Shown in pieces: positions 29,592 to 37,177 of a DNA stretch of 37,177 nucleotides. A model generated the notes under the pieces. It was not told the origin of the DNA and did not search any database. It saw only the letters and a list, made by a program, of their open reading frames with translations. How positions within the stretch are numbered: position 1 is the stretch's first letter; each line of letters begins with the position of its first letter. Position numbers and translations under genes: made by a program. The DNA comes from an uncultured Paracraurococcus sp. (GTDB lineage Bacteria > Pseudomonadota > Alphaproteobacteria > Acetobacterales > Acetobacteraceae): assembly GCA_903896535.1 (NCBI GenBank), contig CAITYE010000137.1, positions 1 to 37,177 of the forward strand, in the 5' to 3' direction.

Positions 29592-31222
29592 TGGCACGCC
29601 CCGTCACCCGCCCCACCGCGATTGACCGCGCGGTCGCCTGGATTTCGCCGGAGGCCGGCCTGCGCCGGATGCAGGCACGCCAGCAGCTCGCCGTCACCGC
29701 CGCCAAGCAGCGCTATTACGATGCCGGCCGCTTCAGCCGCGGCACCGAGGGCTGGGGCGTGCCCTTCAGCTCGGCCAATGCCGAAATCTACTACGCCCTG
29801 CCCTGGCTGCGCGCCCGCTCGCATGATTTGACCCGCAACAACCCGCACGCCCGCCGCGCCGTCGACGCGCTGACGGATATGCTGGTCGGCGAGGGCATCC
29901 GGCTCCAGCCAAAGTCGGGAAACGCCGCTCTCGACAAGAAAATTGCGGCGCTGTGGGCCGATTGGGGGCATACCGCGCACGCCGCCAACCGGCACAGCTT
30001 CGCCGGCCTCCAGCGCCTCTCTGCCCGGGCGATCGTCGAGGGCGGGGAAATCCTCTGGCGCCGCTGGCGGCGTCCCGTCTCGGATGGCTTGCCGGTGCCG
30101 CTACAATGGCAGGTGATGGAAGGCGAACTCATCAACCATCTCAAGAACGAACCCGGCGACGACGGCACGCGCACCCTTGCCGGCGTGCGGATCGATCAGA
30201 GCGAGCGCCGGCTCGGATATTGGCTTTACGAGCAGCACCCCGGCGACGGCGCGCTGCGCACCGGCGCCGCCGCCCGCTCCAACCTGATCCCGGCCGCGCA
30301 GGTGCTGCATTGCTTCGAGGAACTGCGCCCCGGCCAGGTGCGTGGCATCCCCTGGCTCACGCCTTCCATCGTCCGCTTCCGTACGCTCGACGACTACGAG
30401 GAGGCCGAGCAATACCGCAAGCGCTTCGAGGCCTCGTTCGCCGCCTTCGTCGTCGGCAACGAAACCGAGGGCGGCAATGCCGCCAGCCTGCTGCCGCAGG
30501 CCCGCGATGCCGCCGGCAACACCATCGAAATGCTCGAACCCGGCCTCGTCGGCTACCTCAACGACGCCTCCGACGTGCGCTTCGCCGACCCGAAAGACGG
30601 GCTCGGGTTCTCCCCGTTCAAGAAAAGCGCCCTCCAATCGATCTCCGCCGGGGTTGGGCTGACCTACGAAATCGTGTCGGGCGACCTGAGCCAGACCAAC
30701 TTTTCGTCGATCCGGTTTGGCGTGCTCGGCGTCCGCGCCATGGTGCGGGCGGTGCAGCGGTTGACCATCGTTCCACAAATCCTCGGCCCGGCCTATCGCG
30801 AGTTTATCGACGCCGCGATCGGCGCCGGCCTGCTGCCCGCCAGCACCGGCTACGGCCACGCCTGGCACCCGCCGGCGTGGGAGGCAATCGACCCGGTCAA
30901 GGAAGCCACCGCCATCCTGCTGCGCGTGCGCAGCGGCCAATCCACCCTGGCGCAGGCCCTGGCCGCCGAGGGCTACGATATCGACACCCAGATCGAAGAA
31001 ATCGCCCGCTGCAACGAAATTCTCGACCGCTACAAGGTCATCCTCGACATCGACCCCCGCCTCACCAACGCCAAAGGCGCCGGCCAGCCGCTCACCAGTG
31101 CGCCGCCGGAGGAAGATGCCGAGACCAAGCCTGAGGCGGAAAAACTGATCGAAACCAGCGCCACCGGCGATCGGATGGCCGAAATTCTCGCCCTTGTTCG
31201 CGCGCTCGGCGCGCAGGACTGA
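29591..31222 (+). CDS. Portal protein (lambda gpB type)
   Basis: This 543-residue protein starts with an ATG that overlaps the gpW-like stop. Family patterns include ARRAVDALTDMLVGEGIRLQP, the QWQVMEGELI region, ILHCFEELRPGQVRGIPWL-like text near residue 237, and GLTYEIVSGDLSQTNFSSIR near 355. The acidic tail after about 495 is typical. A dodecamer of it forms the DNA entry ring of the head. In lambda it is followed by the protease/scaffold gene, and here by the fused protease-capsid gene. Confidence 0.93.
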   Translation: MARPVTRPTAIDRAVAWISPEAGLRRMQARQQLAVTAAKQRYYDAGRFSRGTEGWGVPFSSANAEIYYALPWLRARSHDLTRNNPHARRAVDALTDMLVGEGIRLQPKSGNAALDKKIAALWADWGHTAHAANRHSFAGLQRLSARAIVEGGEILWRRWRRPVSDGLPVPLQWQVMEGELINHLKNEPGDDGTRTLAGVRIDQSERRLGYWLYEQHPGDGALRTGAAARSNLIPAAQVLHCFEELRPGQVRGIPWLTPSIVRFRTLDDYEEAEQYRKRFEASFAAFVVGNETEGGNAASLLPQARDAAGNTIEMLEPGLVGYLNDASDVRFADPKDGLGFSPFKKSALQSISAGVGLTYEIVSGDLSQTNFSSIRFGVLGVRAMVRAVQRLTIVPQILGPAYREFIDAAIGAGLLPASTGYGHAWHPPAWEAIDPVKEATAILLRVRSGQSTLAQALAAEGYDIDTQIEEIARCNEILDRYKVILDIDPRLTNAKGAGQPLTSAPPEEDAETKPEAEKLIETSATGDRMAEILALVRALGAQD

Positions 31223-31237
31223 CCGCAGGAGCTGCCC

Positions 31238-33340
31238 ATGACTGATGACCCGATCGCCGAGGATGCCGCCCGCGCCGCGGCGGATGACGCGGCCGAGGAA
31301 GCCGCCGAAACGCCGGACGAACAGGCCGAGGAAGACATGACGGACGGCGAGACCGCCGAGGAAGGCGCGCCCGTCCGTTCGATGCCGACCGGCTCTCCGA
31401 GCAACCGCCGGCGCCGCGTCGGTATTCCGATGACGCGCGCCGCTGCCGGCACCGCCAGCTTCGCCCCCGCCAGCCTCGATGTCGAAGCCCGCGAGGTCGA
31501 CGTGATCTGGACGACCGGCGCCGATGTGGTGCGGATGGACTGGTATGACGGGGCCTATGTCGAGCGCCTGTCGCTGGCGCCGGGTGCCGTCCGCCTCGGC
31601 CGGCTCAATGCCGGCGCCGCGGTGCTGGCGGTGCATGACGCCTACAGCATCGATTCCATGGTCGGCTGCGTCGTGCCCGGCTCGGCCCGTATCCAGGGCG
31701 CCATGGGCACCTGCCGTATCCGGTTCGCCTCCGGCACCCCGGCCGGCGAAACGGCCTTCAACCTGGTGCGCCAGGGCATCCTGCGCACGGTTTCGGTCAG
31801 CTATTGCACCTACGCCGAGACCGTCGACCTGGCCAGCAACCCGCCGGTGCGCACCGCCACCGACTGGGAGCCGTTAGAGGTTTCCTTCGTCCCGGTTCCG
31901 GCAGATGCCGGCGCCGTCACGCGTTCCCACCCCAGGGCCGATCGGCCCATCAACCAGGAGCTCCGCATGTCGACCACCCCCAACGCGGCCCGACCGGACG
32001 TTCCGGCCGGTCCGACCACCGAGCAGATTCTCGTGCAGGAACGTGCCCGCGTCACCGGCATCCGCGACACGGTGCGCGCGCTGCGCCTGCCCGACGCCTT
32101 CGCCGCCACCCATGAGGACAGCGGCACCGCTCTGGCCGACTTCCGCGCGCTGGCGATCGACGAAGCCGCCCGTGCCGACACAGCGGCCGGCCCGACCAGC
32201 GGCGCCGGCGGCGACCAGCGCACCTGGGCGCAGCCGGCCAACTATGTGCCGGGCACCAACGCCGCCCGCTTCATCATGGCGGTTGCCGCGGCCGGCCGCA
32301 GCGGCGCCCGCGAGGCCTCCGACTGGGCGGCCCGCACCTGGGGGCCGCAGGGCCAGATCATCGCCCGCGCGCTGTCCTCCAGCATCGGCTCCGCCGGCGG
32401 CTTCACCATCCCGGCGGATCAGTATGGCGAGCTGATCGAATTCCTCCGCCCCGCCAGCGCCGTCATGTCGCTGGGGCCGCGCATCATCCCGATGCCGCAC
32501 GGCAACGTCAGCGTGCCGCGCCTCGATACCGGCTCGACGGCCTCCTATGTCGGCGAGCTCGCCACCGCCGGCGAGACCAACCCGGTGTTCGGCGAAATCC
32601 AGCTCTCGGCCCGCAAGCTCAACGCCTACATCCCGATCTCCAAGGACATGATCCGCTTCCCGTCCATGGATATCGAGACCCAGGTGCGCGATGACCTGGT
32701 GGCCGCGATCGCCCAGCGTGCTGATCTGGCGTTCCTGCTCGGTGACGGCACCGGCAACACGCCGAAGGGCATCGACCTGCAAATCCGCGGCAATGCCTCG
32801 GTGATCACGCTCAACAACCTCGCCGTCACCGCCGCCGGCGGCTCGGAAACCCAGGCCGCCACCGTCAACCGCGTGCGGCAGGACCTCGGCCGCCTGGTCA
32901 CCGCGCTGCTCAACCAGAACATCAAGCTGCGCAAGCCGGGCTGGATCATGCACCCGCGCACGTCGCAGTATCTGCTCTATCTGGCCGATGGCCTGGGCGG
33001 GCGTCCGTTCGGCGAGGAAATGGACAAGGGCACGCTGCTCGGCTTCCCGTTCCGCACCACGACGCAAATCCCGACCAACCTGACGCGCAATTCGGGCACG
33101 AACGAGTCGCTGATCCAGTTTGCTGACTTCGCCGAATTCTATATCGGCGAGGCGCAGGAGCTGGAGGTGTCGGTCTATGACCAGTTCACCTATGTCGACG
33201 CGAACGGCAACACCATCAACCTCGCGCGGATGGATATGATCGCGATCATGGCGCAGGTGCAGCACGACTGCGCGCTGCGGCAGAAATGGGCCGCGGCCCA
33301 GCTCTACGGCGTCGGCGGCACCGCCGGCTTCTGGCAGTAA
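31238..33340 (+). CDS. Prohead protease fused to major capsid protein (HK97-like)
   Basis: One open frame of 700 residues covers two functions. After an acidic N-terminus, residues 75-225 form an S78-type prohead protease with candidate catalytic His133 (LAVHDAYSID) and Ser186 or Ser188 (RTVSVSYC). From about 325 on it is an HK97-fold major capsid protein, with the delta-domain-like helical part before it and SSSIGSAGGFTIPADQY, GELATAGETNPVFGE and LLGDGTGNTPKGI as landmarks. ATG 31967 (Met244), with AGGAG at 31956-31960, could start a separate 457-residue scaffold-capsid product. How much of the fusion is made is not visible. Confidence 0.9.
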   Translation: MTDDPIAEDAARAAADDAAEEAAETPDEQAEEDMTDGETAEEGAPVRSMPTGSPSNRRRRVGIPMTRAAAGTASFAPASLDVEAREVDVIWTTGADVVRMDWYDGAYVERLSLAPGAVRLGRLNAGAAVLAVHDAYSIDSMVGCVVPGSARIQGAMGTCRIRFASGTPAGETAFNLVRQGILRTVSVSYCTYAETVDLASNPPVRTATDWEPLEVSFVPVPADAGAVTRSHPRADRPINQELRMSTTPNAARPDVPAGPTTEQILVQERARVTGIRDTVRALRLPDAFAATHEDSGTALADFRALAIDEAARADTAAGPTSGAGGDQRTWAQPANYVPGTNAARFIMAVAAAGRSGAREASDWAARTWGPQGQIIARALSSSIGSAGGFTIPADQYGELIEFLRPASAVMSLGPRIIPMPHGNVSVPRLDTGSTASYVGELATAGETNPVFGEIQLSARKLNAYIPISKDMIRFPSMDIETQVRDDLVAAIAQRADLAFLLGDGTGNTPKGIDLQIRGNASVITLNNLAVTAAGGSETQAATVNRVRQDLGRLVTALLNQNIKLRKPGWIMHPRTSQYLLYLADGLGGRPFGEEMDKGTLLGFPFRTTTQIPTNLTRNSGTNESLIQFADFAEFYIGEAQELEVSVYDQFTYVDANGNTINLARMDMIAIMAQVQHDCALRQKWAAAQLYGVGGTAGFWQ
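31956..31969 (+). promoter_or_regulatory. Internal ribosome site and ATG for a separate capsid product
   Basis: AGGAG at 31956-31960 is six bases before the in-frame ATG 31967, just past the protease domain (Met244 of the fusion). It would give a scaffold-plus-capsid chain without protease, allowing many capsid copies per protease. Confidence 0.6.
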
Positions 33341-33345
33341 CCCAA

Positions 33346-33365
33346 CCGAGGCGCCGGCGCCTCGG
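33346..33365. repeat. Perfect 20 bp palindrome after the capsid gene
   Basis: CCGAGGCGCCGGCGCCTCGG is its own reverse complement and begins five bases after the capsid stop. As RNA it can form an 8 bp stem with a CCGG loop. No T-run follows, so it is more likely an mRNA 3' stabiliser or partial attenuator than a full terminator. Confidence 0.85.
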
Positions 33366-33400
33366 AACAGGCCCGGCCGCCTCCAACCGCAGAGGTCCCA

Positions 33401-33844
33401 ATGAAACAGGCTTTTCTCCGCCATCCCGAGGAATTCTCGAAAGGCACCCTCGCGCTTGCGCCGGTCGCGTCGACCGGCTCGGCGCAAAACGGCATCGCCA
33501 TCGACACCATGGGCTATGACAGCGTGGTGATCTCGACGGCGATCAACGTCACCGGCACCATTTCGGCCGCCTCCCTCGTCTACAAAATCCAGGGCGCCGA
33601 TAACTCGGCCTTCTCCTCCGGCACCATCGACGTCGTCTCCGCCGTGACGCTCGATGTCACCACGCTCGGCACGGTCAACCCGAGCGGCGTGGTGCAGCTC
33701 GCGCTCGACACGACGCAGACCCCCAAGCGCTACGTGCGGGCGGTCGACATGCTGACCATCACCGCCGCCGGCACCGGCTCGGCGAGCGGCATCCTGGCAG
33801 CTCACGGCCGTCTGTTCGGGGCGGACGTGCTGCCCGCCGCGTGA
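33401..33844 (+). CDS. Head decoration-like structural protein
   Basis: This 147-residue protein follows the capsid gene; AGAGG is at 33391. It is beta-rich with Thr, Val and Ser (VVISTAINVTGTISAASLVYKIQGAD, later KRYVRAVDMLTITAAGTGSASGI). Proteins of this kind after a capsid gene are usually capsid-surface or virion structural proteins. I cannot assign a named family. Its stop overlaps the next GTG. Confidence 0.65.
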   Translation: MKQAFLRHPEEFSKGTLALAPVASTGSAQNGIAIDTMGYDSVVISTAINVTGTISAASLVYKIQGADNSAFSSGTIDVVSAVTLDVTTLGTVNPSGVVQLALDTTQTPKRYVRAVDMLTITAAGTGSASGILAAHGRLFGADVLPAA

Positions 33845-34011
33845 CCGACAAGCCTGCCCCGGCCGCGCCGGTGGTGCCGTTGCGCACCACTGGCGCGGTC
33901 GAACTGCGTATCCGCCCCGCCGGCGCCGCCCCGCTTCCGGCCAGGAAACCCGCCCCATGCCCGTCGGCCGCAATGTCTACAAATCCCTTGGCGACGCGAA
34001 CGTCATCGTAA
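33841..34011 (+). CDS. Possible small overlapping protein
   Basis: GTG 33841 overlaps the previous TGA (GTGA) and opens 56 codons ending at 34011, so the last third overlaps the next gene in another frame. The first 37 residues (MTDKPAPAAPVVPLRTTGAV then VELRIRPAGAAPLP) could be a short beta or linker peptide. It fills an otherwise empty 112 bp gap. No family is recognised. Confidence 0.35.
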   Translation: MTDKPAPAAPVVPLRTTGAVELRIRPAGAAPLPARKPAPCPSAAMSTNPLATRTSS

Positions 34012-34259
34012 GTTTCGACTGGAGCCTGGTGGTGGCATCTTCCGTCACCGGCACCCCGGCCTGGCGCATCGATAGCACCCAGGGCTCGGCCGACGGCGCG
34101 CTGGTGCTCGGAACGGCCTCGATCACCGGAACCGTCGCGCAGGTGCTGGTCTCCGGCGGCACCCGCGGCCGTGGCAGCCGGCTGATCTGCTCGGCCACCT
34201 TGGCCAATGGCGAAACCCTCGAACGCGGGATCTGGCTCTGCGTCGTCGACACGCTGTAG
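33957..34259 (+). CDS. Tail adaptor-like structural protein
   Basis: This 100-residue protein has an Ig-like beta pattern (FDWSLVVASSV, GTVAQVLVSGGTRGRGSRLICSATLANGETLERGIWLCVV). The second half matches the style of phage fiber-tail adaptor or Ig-like modules (VSGGT.G......T...G...ER.I...V). It stands between head and head-tail joining genes. Precise function not established. AGGAAA precedes the ATG at 33957 at a somewhat long distance. Confidence 0.6.
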   Translation: MPVGRNVYKSLGDANVIVSFDWSLVVASSVTGTPAWRIDSTQGSADGALVLGTASITGTVAQVLVSGGTRGRGSRLICSATLANGETLERGIWLCVVDTL

Positions 34260-34267
34260 GACCCGCC

Positions 34268-34618
34268 ATGGCCGACGCATTCGACCTCGCCCTCACCAGC
34301 CTGTTTGCCGACGCGAACATCGCGAGCAATGTGGTCTATACCGCGACCTCCGGCGCCACCGCGACGATCCGCGCCATCCGCCTCAACCCGCGCGACAACG
34401 ACCATGTCGGCAGCCTGCGCGTCCGCTCCAGCGCCGCCGTACAGGTGGCCAGCGTCGCCCTCGATATTTCCGCCACCGCCTTCGCTGCCGCCAGCCTGCC
34501 GATGCCGATGCGCGGCGATACCGTCACGCTCGACGGCGCGCTGGCATATGAGGTTCGCGAAGTCGAAATCGACCGGCCCGGCCGCATGTTCACCCTCACC
34601 CTCGGCCGCGGCGAATGA
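34268..34618 (+). CDS. Head-tail joining protein, lambda gpFII-like
   Basis: This 116-residue protein has the order and pattern of the gpFII/phage_attach group: a helical start (ADAFDLALTSLFADANIAS), beta strands (VVYTATSGATATIRAIRLNP), then MRGDTVTLDGALAYEVREVEIDRPG and a C-terminal LTLGRGE. gpFII seals the bottom of the head connector and gives the tail docking site. It overlaps the next gene by four bases (ATGA). Confidence 0.75.
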   Translation: MADAFDLALTSLFADANIASNVVYTATSGATATIRAIRLNPRDNDHVGSLRVRSSAAVQVASVALDISATAFAAASLPMPMRGDTVTLDGALAYEVREVEIDRPGRMFTLTLGRGE

Positions 34619-35124
34619 CCGCGCTCACTTCCGGCGCCCTGGTGTCGGTGCGCGAGGCCGCGGTGCAGGCGTTCATCACCGCCGTCACCACTGGGAGCAC
34701 CGCCTACCACACCGCCACGGGCGCCACCGTCACCGTGCGGCGCCAGTGGGAGCTCGATGTGCCCACCGATACCTGCCCCTTCGTCAATGTCGCCGAGGGC
34801 GCCGAGGCCGAGGAAATCCTGTGGGTGGGGCTGCGCACTTTCGTGCTGACGATGAGCGTCGAAGGCATCCTCGTTGCCCCGGCCCTGGCCGACGCCGTCG
34901 GCATGCCGCGTGCGGTGCAGGATGCCGGGGCGCTGCGCGAATACATCATCTCCGCCGTGCTGTCCGACGTGACGCTCGGCGGCGCAGCGCTCGATGTGCG
35001 CCTGGCGGCCGAAAGTGCGCCGCCGCTGCTGATGATCGACGGCGAGCGGCCCACCGCCGGCTTCGTCCGCGACTTCGAGGTGTGGTTCGCCACCACCGAG
35101 ACATCCCGCTTCACCCCAGCCTGA
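34615..35124 (+). CDS. Tail completion/terminator-like protein
   Basis: This 169-residue protein begins with a helix (VREAAVQAFITAVTTG) and continues with strands and a second helix, as in the gpU/gpZ class of tail terminators. It lies between the gpFII-like and tail tube genes, exactly where lambda has Z and U. Identity to a named family is not clear, so the role is inferred from place, length and secondary structure pattern. Confidence 0.65.
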   Translation: MTALTSGALVSVREAAVQAFITAVTTGSTAYHTATGATVTVRRQWELDVPTDTCPFVNVAEGAEAEEILWVGLRTFVLTMSVEGILVAPALADAVGMPRAVQDAGALREYIISAVLSDVTLGGAALDVRLAAESAPPLLMIDGERPTAGFVRDFEVWFATTETSRFTPA

Positions 35125-35132
35125 GGCCCCCC

Positions 35133-35324
35133 ATGAAAATGCCATCCGTCGGCGGTGCTCGCACGCTTGAGCAGGCCGAAGCCCTCGCCCGCAAGCATGC
35201 CGGCGAGACCGTTGATCCTGCCGAGCTGGCGCAGTGCGACCTGGTCGAGCAGGGCGTGCCGGAATTCGCTTTCGGCGGCCCCATCCCCACCCACACCGGC
35301 CCCGACGCGCCGCAGGAGTCCTAA
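35133..35324 (+). CDS. Small protein before the tail tube gene
   Basis: This 63-residue protein starts at ATG 35133 (MKMPSVGGARTLEQAEALARKHAGETVDPAEL). It is acidic and helical at the start and Pro-rich at the end. It lies between tail terminator-like and tube genes without overlap. No family is recognised; a short virion or chaperone role is possible. Confidence 0.55.
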   Translation: MKMPSVGGARTLEQAEALARKHAGETVDPAELAQCDLVEQGVPEFAFGGPIPTHTGPDAPQES

Positions 35325-35327
35325 GCC

Positions 35328-36491
35328 ATGGTTGAATTCCGCTCGCGCGCCCAAATCCTGCTGGCGAAAATCCAGTCGGCCGCCGGTACCGAAGTCACCC
35401 CATCCGTCAGCACCGACGCCGTGGTCAACCGCATGCCGGTTGTCCTGCGCGCGCCGTTCGAGACGCACGAGACCGACTACGTGACCGGCACGATGTCCGC
35501 CGGCCCGCCCATCATCGGCGGCGGCTATGCCGAAATGGACATCCCCATGAACGTCCGCGGCAAAGGCAACGCCGATCTCGACGCGCTGCTGCGCTGCTGC
35601 GGCCTGTCCGCCACCACGCTTTCGAGCGCCCAGACCGGCACCGCCACGGCGGGCAGCGCCTCCACCATCACCCTCGCCTCCGGCGCCTCCACCGTCGACG
35701 GCGCCTACACCGGCATGCCGCTGCGCATCACCGCCGGCACCGGCGCCGGCGGCACCTGGGTGGTCAGCGGCTATGTCGGCAGCACCAAGGTGGCCACGTT
35801 GGTCGGCGCGGCCGTCACACCAGACACCACCTCGGTCTACTCGATCGACGCCTGTGTGCTGTACAAGCCGGTCAGCGCCGCGAACGAGCTGGTCACGCTG
35901 CATCATCACCAGCGCTCCTCGGTCGCCTCCGGCCAGTCGCACCGCTTCCGCCTGTTCGACGCCGTCGGCTCGTTCAAGCTCGCGATCAAGCCGCGCCAGC
36001 TCGCCAACATCGATTTCACCGTGCGCGGCAAGCTCTCGGCCACGCCGGATGACGTGTCGGACCCGGGCGCCGCGACCTACCCGACCGGGCTGCCGGTGCC
36101 GACGATGGGCGCGCAGGTCTTTCTCGGCGGCACCCAGATACGCTTCACCGACTTCAGCTTCGACCTCGGCGCCGACCTGCAGATGTTCGCCGATCCAAGC
36201 GCCACCTTCGGCTATGACAGCGCCGCCATCGTCAGCCGCAAGCCGTCGGGCTCGATCGAACCGGACCTCACGCGCAACTCCACCCGCAACGCCTTCAGCA
36301 CCTGGCTCGCGAGTACGGACCAGTCGTTCTGGATGCAATGGGGCGGCACCGCCGGGGCGAAAGCCTCGTTCTGGATGCCGACGGTGCGGCTGACCGGCAA
36401 CGATCGATCGGACGCGGCGGGGTTCGTCTCCGAGAAACTGCCGTTCCGCGCCTATGGGCCGGACGCCGAGCTCTACATCTGCCTGGGTTGA
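35328..36491 (+). CDS. Major tail tube protein
   Basis: This 387-residue protein directly precedes the tail chaperone. Its core patterns (VVNRMPVVLRAPFETHETDYV near the start and DFTVRGKL, QVFLGGTQIRFTDFSFDLGADLQ later) fit tail tube proteins. Residues of about 98-172 are an inserted Ser/Thr/Gly-rich beta domain (GSASTITLASGASTVDGAYTG), a module often found in virion proteins and probably displayed on the tail surface. The tube subunit stacks around the tape measure during tail assembly. Confidence 0.85.
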   Translation: MVEFRSRAQILLAKIQSAAGTEVTPSVSTDAVVNRMPVVLRAPFETHETDYVTGTMSAGPPIIGGGYAEMDIPMNVRGKGNADLDALLRCCGLSATTLSSAQTGTATAGSASTITLASGASTVDGAYTGMPLRITAGTGAGGTWVVSGYVGSTKVATLVGAAVTPDTTSVYSIDACVLYKPVSAANELVTLHHHQRSSVASGQSHRFRLFDAVGSFKLAIKPRQLANIDFTVRGKLSATPDDVSDPGAATYPTGLPVPTMGAQVFLGGTQIRFTDFSFDLGADLQMFADPSATFGYDSAAIVSRKPSGSIEPDLTRNSTRNAFSTWLASTDQSFWMQWGGTAGAKASFWMPTVRLTGNDRSDAAGFVSEKLPFRAYGPDAELYICLG

Positions 36492-36495
36492 TCGC

Positions 36496-37177
36496 ATGCT
36501 CCCGATTTCGCCTTCGACCCCGCTGCGCGTGGTTCCTGCCCTGGACCGCGTGATCGCCGCCCGCGCCCTGGCGCTCGCCCTGCGCAACCAGGACCCGCCG
36601 GCGCCGGCCCCTGCCATCGCGGCGGCCGAGGCTGCCACCGAGGCGGCGCAATCCGCCCTGGAGGCACTCGGCGAGGCGGCGCCGGTCTATCTGGTCAAGC
36701 CGGCCTCCCGGCGCGAGCGGATCGACTTCCACGCCGCCATGCTCGAAGCCGGCATCAACTATCAGGACGATGGCAAGATGCGCGCCGTCCTGCGCGATGC
36801 GGTGCGCGGGCTGGCCGATACCGAGGCCGACGCGCTGCTCGCCATCGTCGACGGCGTCGATGCCCTGGCGTCCAGCGGCGAGCTGGTGCCGGATGCGATG
36901 CGCGAACAGCTCCGTGACATCGAGGAGGCAGCGATCGCGGGCTGGCCGGCCTACGCCCGCGTCATCGCCGCCCGCACCAGGTGGCACGCCACCGCCCCGC
37001 TGATCGCGGCCCAGCGCTTCCTGGTCGGCTGGGAAAACGTCGCCGCGCCGTTCCGTCGCCTCGGCGGCGTGGTACCGGACGAGACGCTCGATCAGATCCC
37101 GGATGACGATGTGCGCGCCATCGGGCAAGCCGCGCTGGCGGCGTTCGGCGTGTCGGAGACCGAACGAAAAAACTCCT
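36496..37177 (+). CDS. Tail assembly chaperone, gpG-like, cut by the window edge
   Basis: The gene opens at ATG 36496 (MLPISPSTPLRVVPALDRVI), four bases after the tail tube stop, and is still open at the right edge. After circular closure it continues to TGA 141-143 for 227 residues. It is rich in alanine and acidic residues (ALRNQDPPAPAPAIAAAEAAT, DGKMRAVLRDAVRGLADTEADALLAIVDG), like other tail chaperones. Its last sense codons form the A AAA AAC shift site that leads into the gpT-like extension. It guides tape measure and tube assembly and is not part of the mature virion. Confidence 0.82.
   Translation, partial: MLPISPSTPLRVVPALDRVIAARALALALRNQDPPAPAPAIAAAEAATEAAQSALEALGEAAPVYLVKPASRRERIDFHAAMLEAGINYQDDGKMRAVLRDAVRGLADTEADALLAIVDGVDALASSGELVPDAMREQLRDIEEAAIAGWPAYARVIAARTRWHATAPLIAAQRFLVGWENVAAPFRRLGGVVPDETLDQIPDDDVRAIGQAALAAFGVSETERKNS
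37037..37177. repeat. Terminal direct repeat, right copy
   Basis: This copy is identical over 141 bases to 1-141. It contains the end of the gpG-like gene with the slippery heptamer and stops one base into the TGA codon. Confidence 0.97.

Noticed and set aside
34704-36638. A 644-codon minus-strand frame across tail terminator, tube and chaperone genes
   Set aside because: Long antisense frames are common in high-GC DNA. This one covers four real genes on the other strand and has low-complexity composition.

Overview
The window is an essentially complete genome of a temperate, lambda-like siphovirus. The first 141 bases and the last 141 bases are identical, so the sequence closes into a circle of 37,036 bp. 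141 is also the largest default k-mer of a common metagenome assembler, and the repeat lies inside a tail gene, so it is better read as an assembly overlap on a circular or circularly permuted genome than as a biological terminus. The DNA is GC-rich. A tail tip related to gene transfer agents (GTA), a GcrA-type regulator and a tRNA-Thr fragment of alphaproteobacterial type all point to an alphaproteobacterial host. I cannot name the genus.

Late region, plus strand, read through the circle junction (26.7 kb to the end, then 1 to 12.4 kb): terminase small and large subunits, gpW-like connector, portal, a fused prohead protease and major capsid protein, head-tail adaptors, tail terminator, tail tube, tail chaperone with an A AAA AAC -1 frameshift site, tape measure, then the GTA-like tip (DUF2460, DUF2163, NlpC/P60, and a hub split into two genes). 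Three secreted or fibre-like proteins follow, one a polyglycine-rich putative adhesin. The lysis cassette comes next: holin-like proteins, a GH108 endolysin and two small lipoproteins. Two strong hairpins close the unit, the second a terminator.

Lysogeny region, minus strand (12.8 to 18.9 kb): an attP candidate containing the D-arm and anticodon arm of a tRNA-Thr(GGU) gene and flanked by TGCAC repeats lies beside a tyrosine integrase. Upstream come a HTH excisionase-like gene, an ASCH-like protein, a conserved phage protein, a ParB-domain protein without ParA, and four small genes with overlapping ends. A CI-like repressor faces a Cro/YdaS-like protein across an 82 bp region with repeated GAAAG half-sites. 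A lower-GC secreted-protein gene, a moron candidate, sits on the minus strand just after cro.

Early and replication region, plus strand (19.8 to 26.5 kb): small genes, a terminator-like hairpin, a GcrA-like regulator, a protein with repeats, a Toprim primase-like protein, a zinc-ribbon protein and a P-loop helicase-like ATPase. A cluster of about twelve CTGTGAGG-type repeats in both orientations, with an AT-rich stretch, follows and is the best origin candidate. It runs into the first codons of a NusG-like (NGN plus KOW) gene just upstream of the packaging genes, which suggests a phage-encoded processive antiterminator for the late operon.
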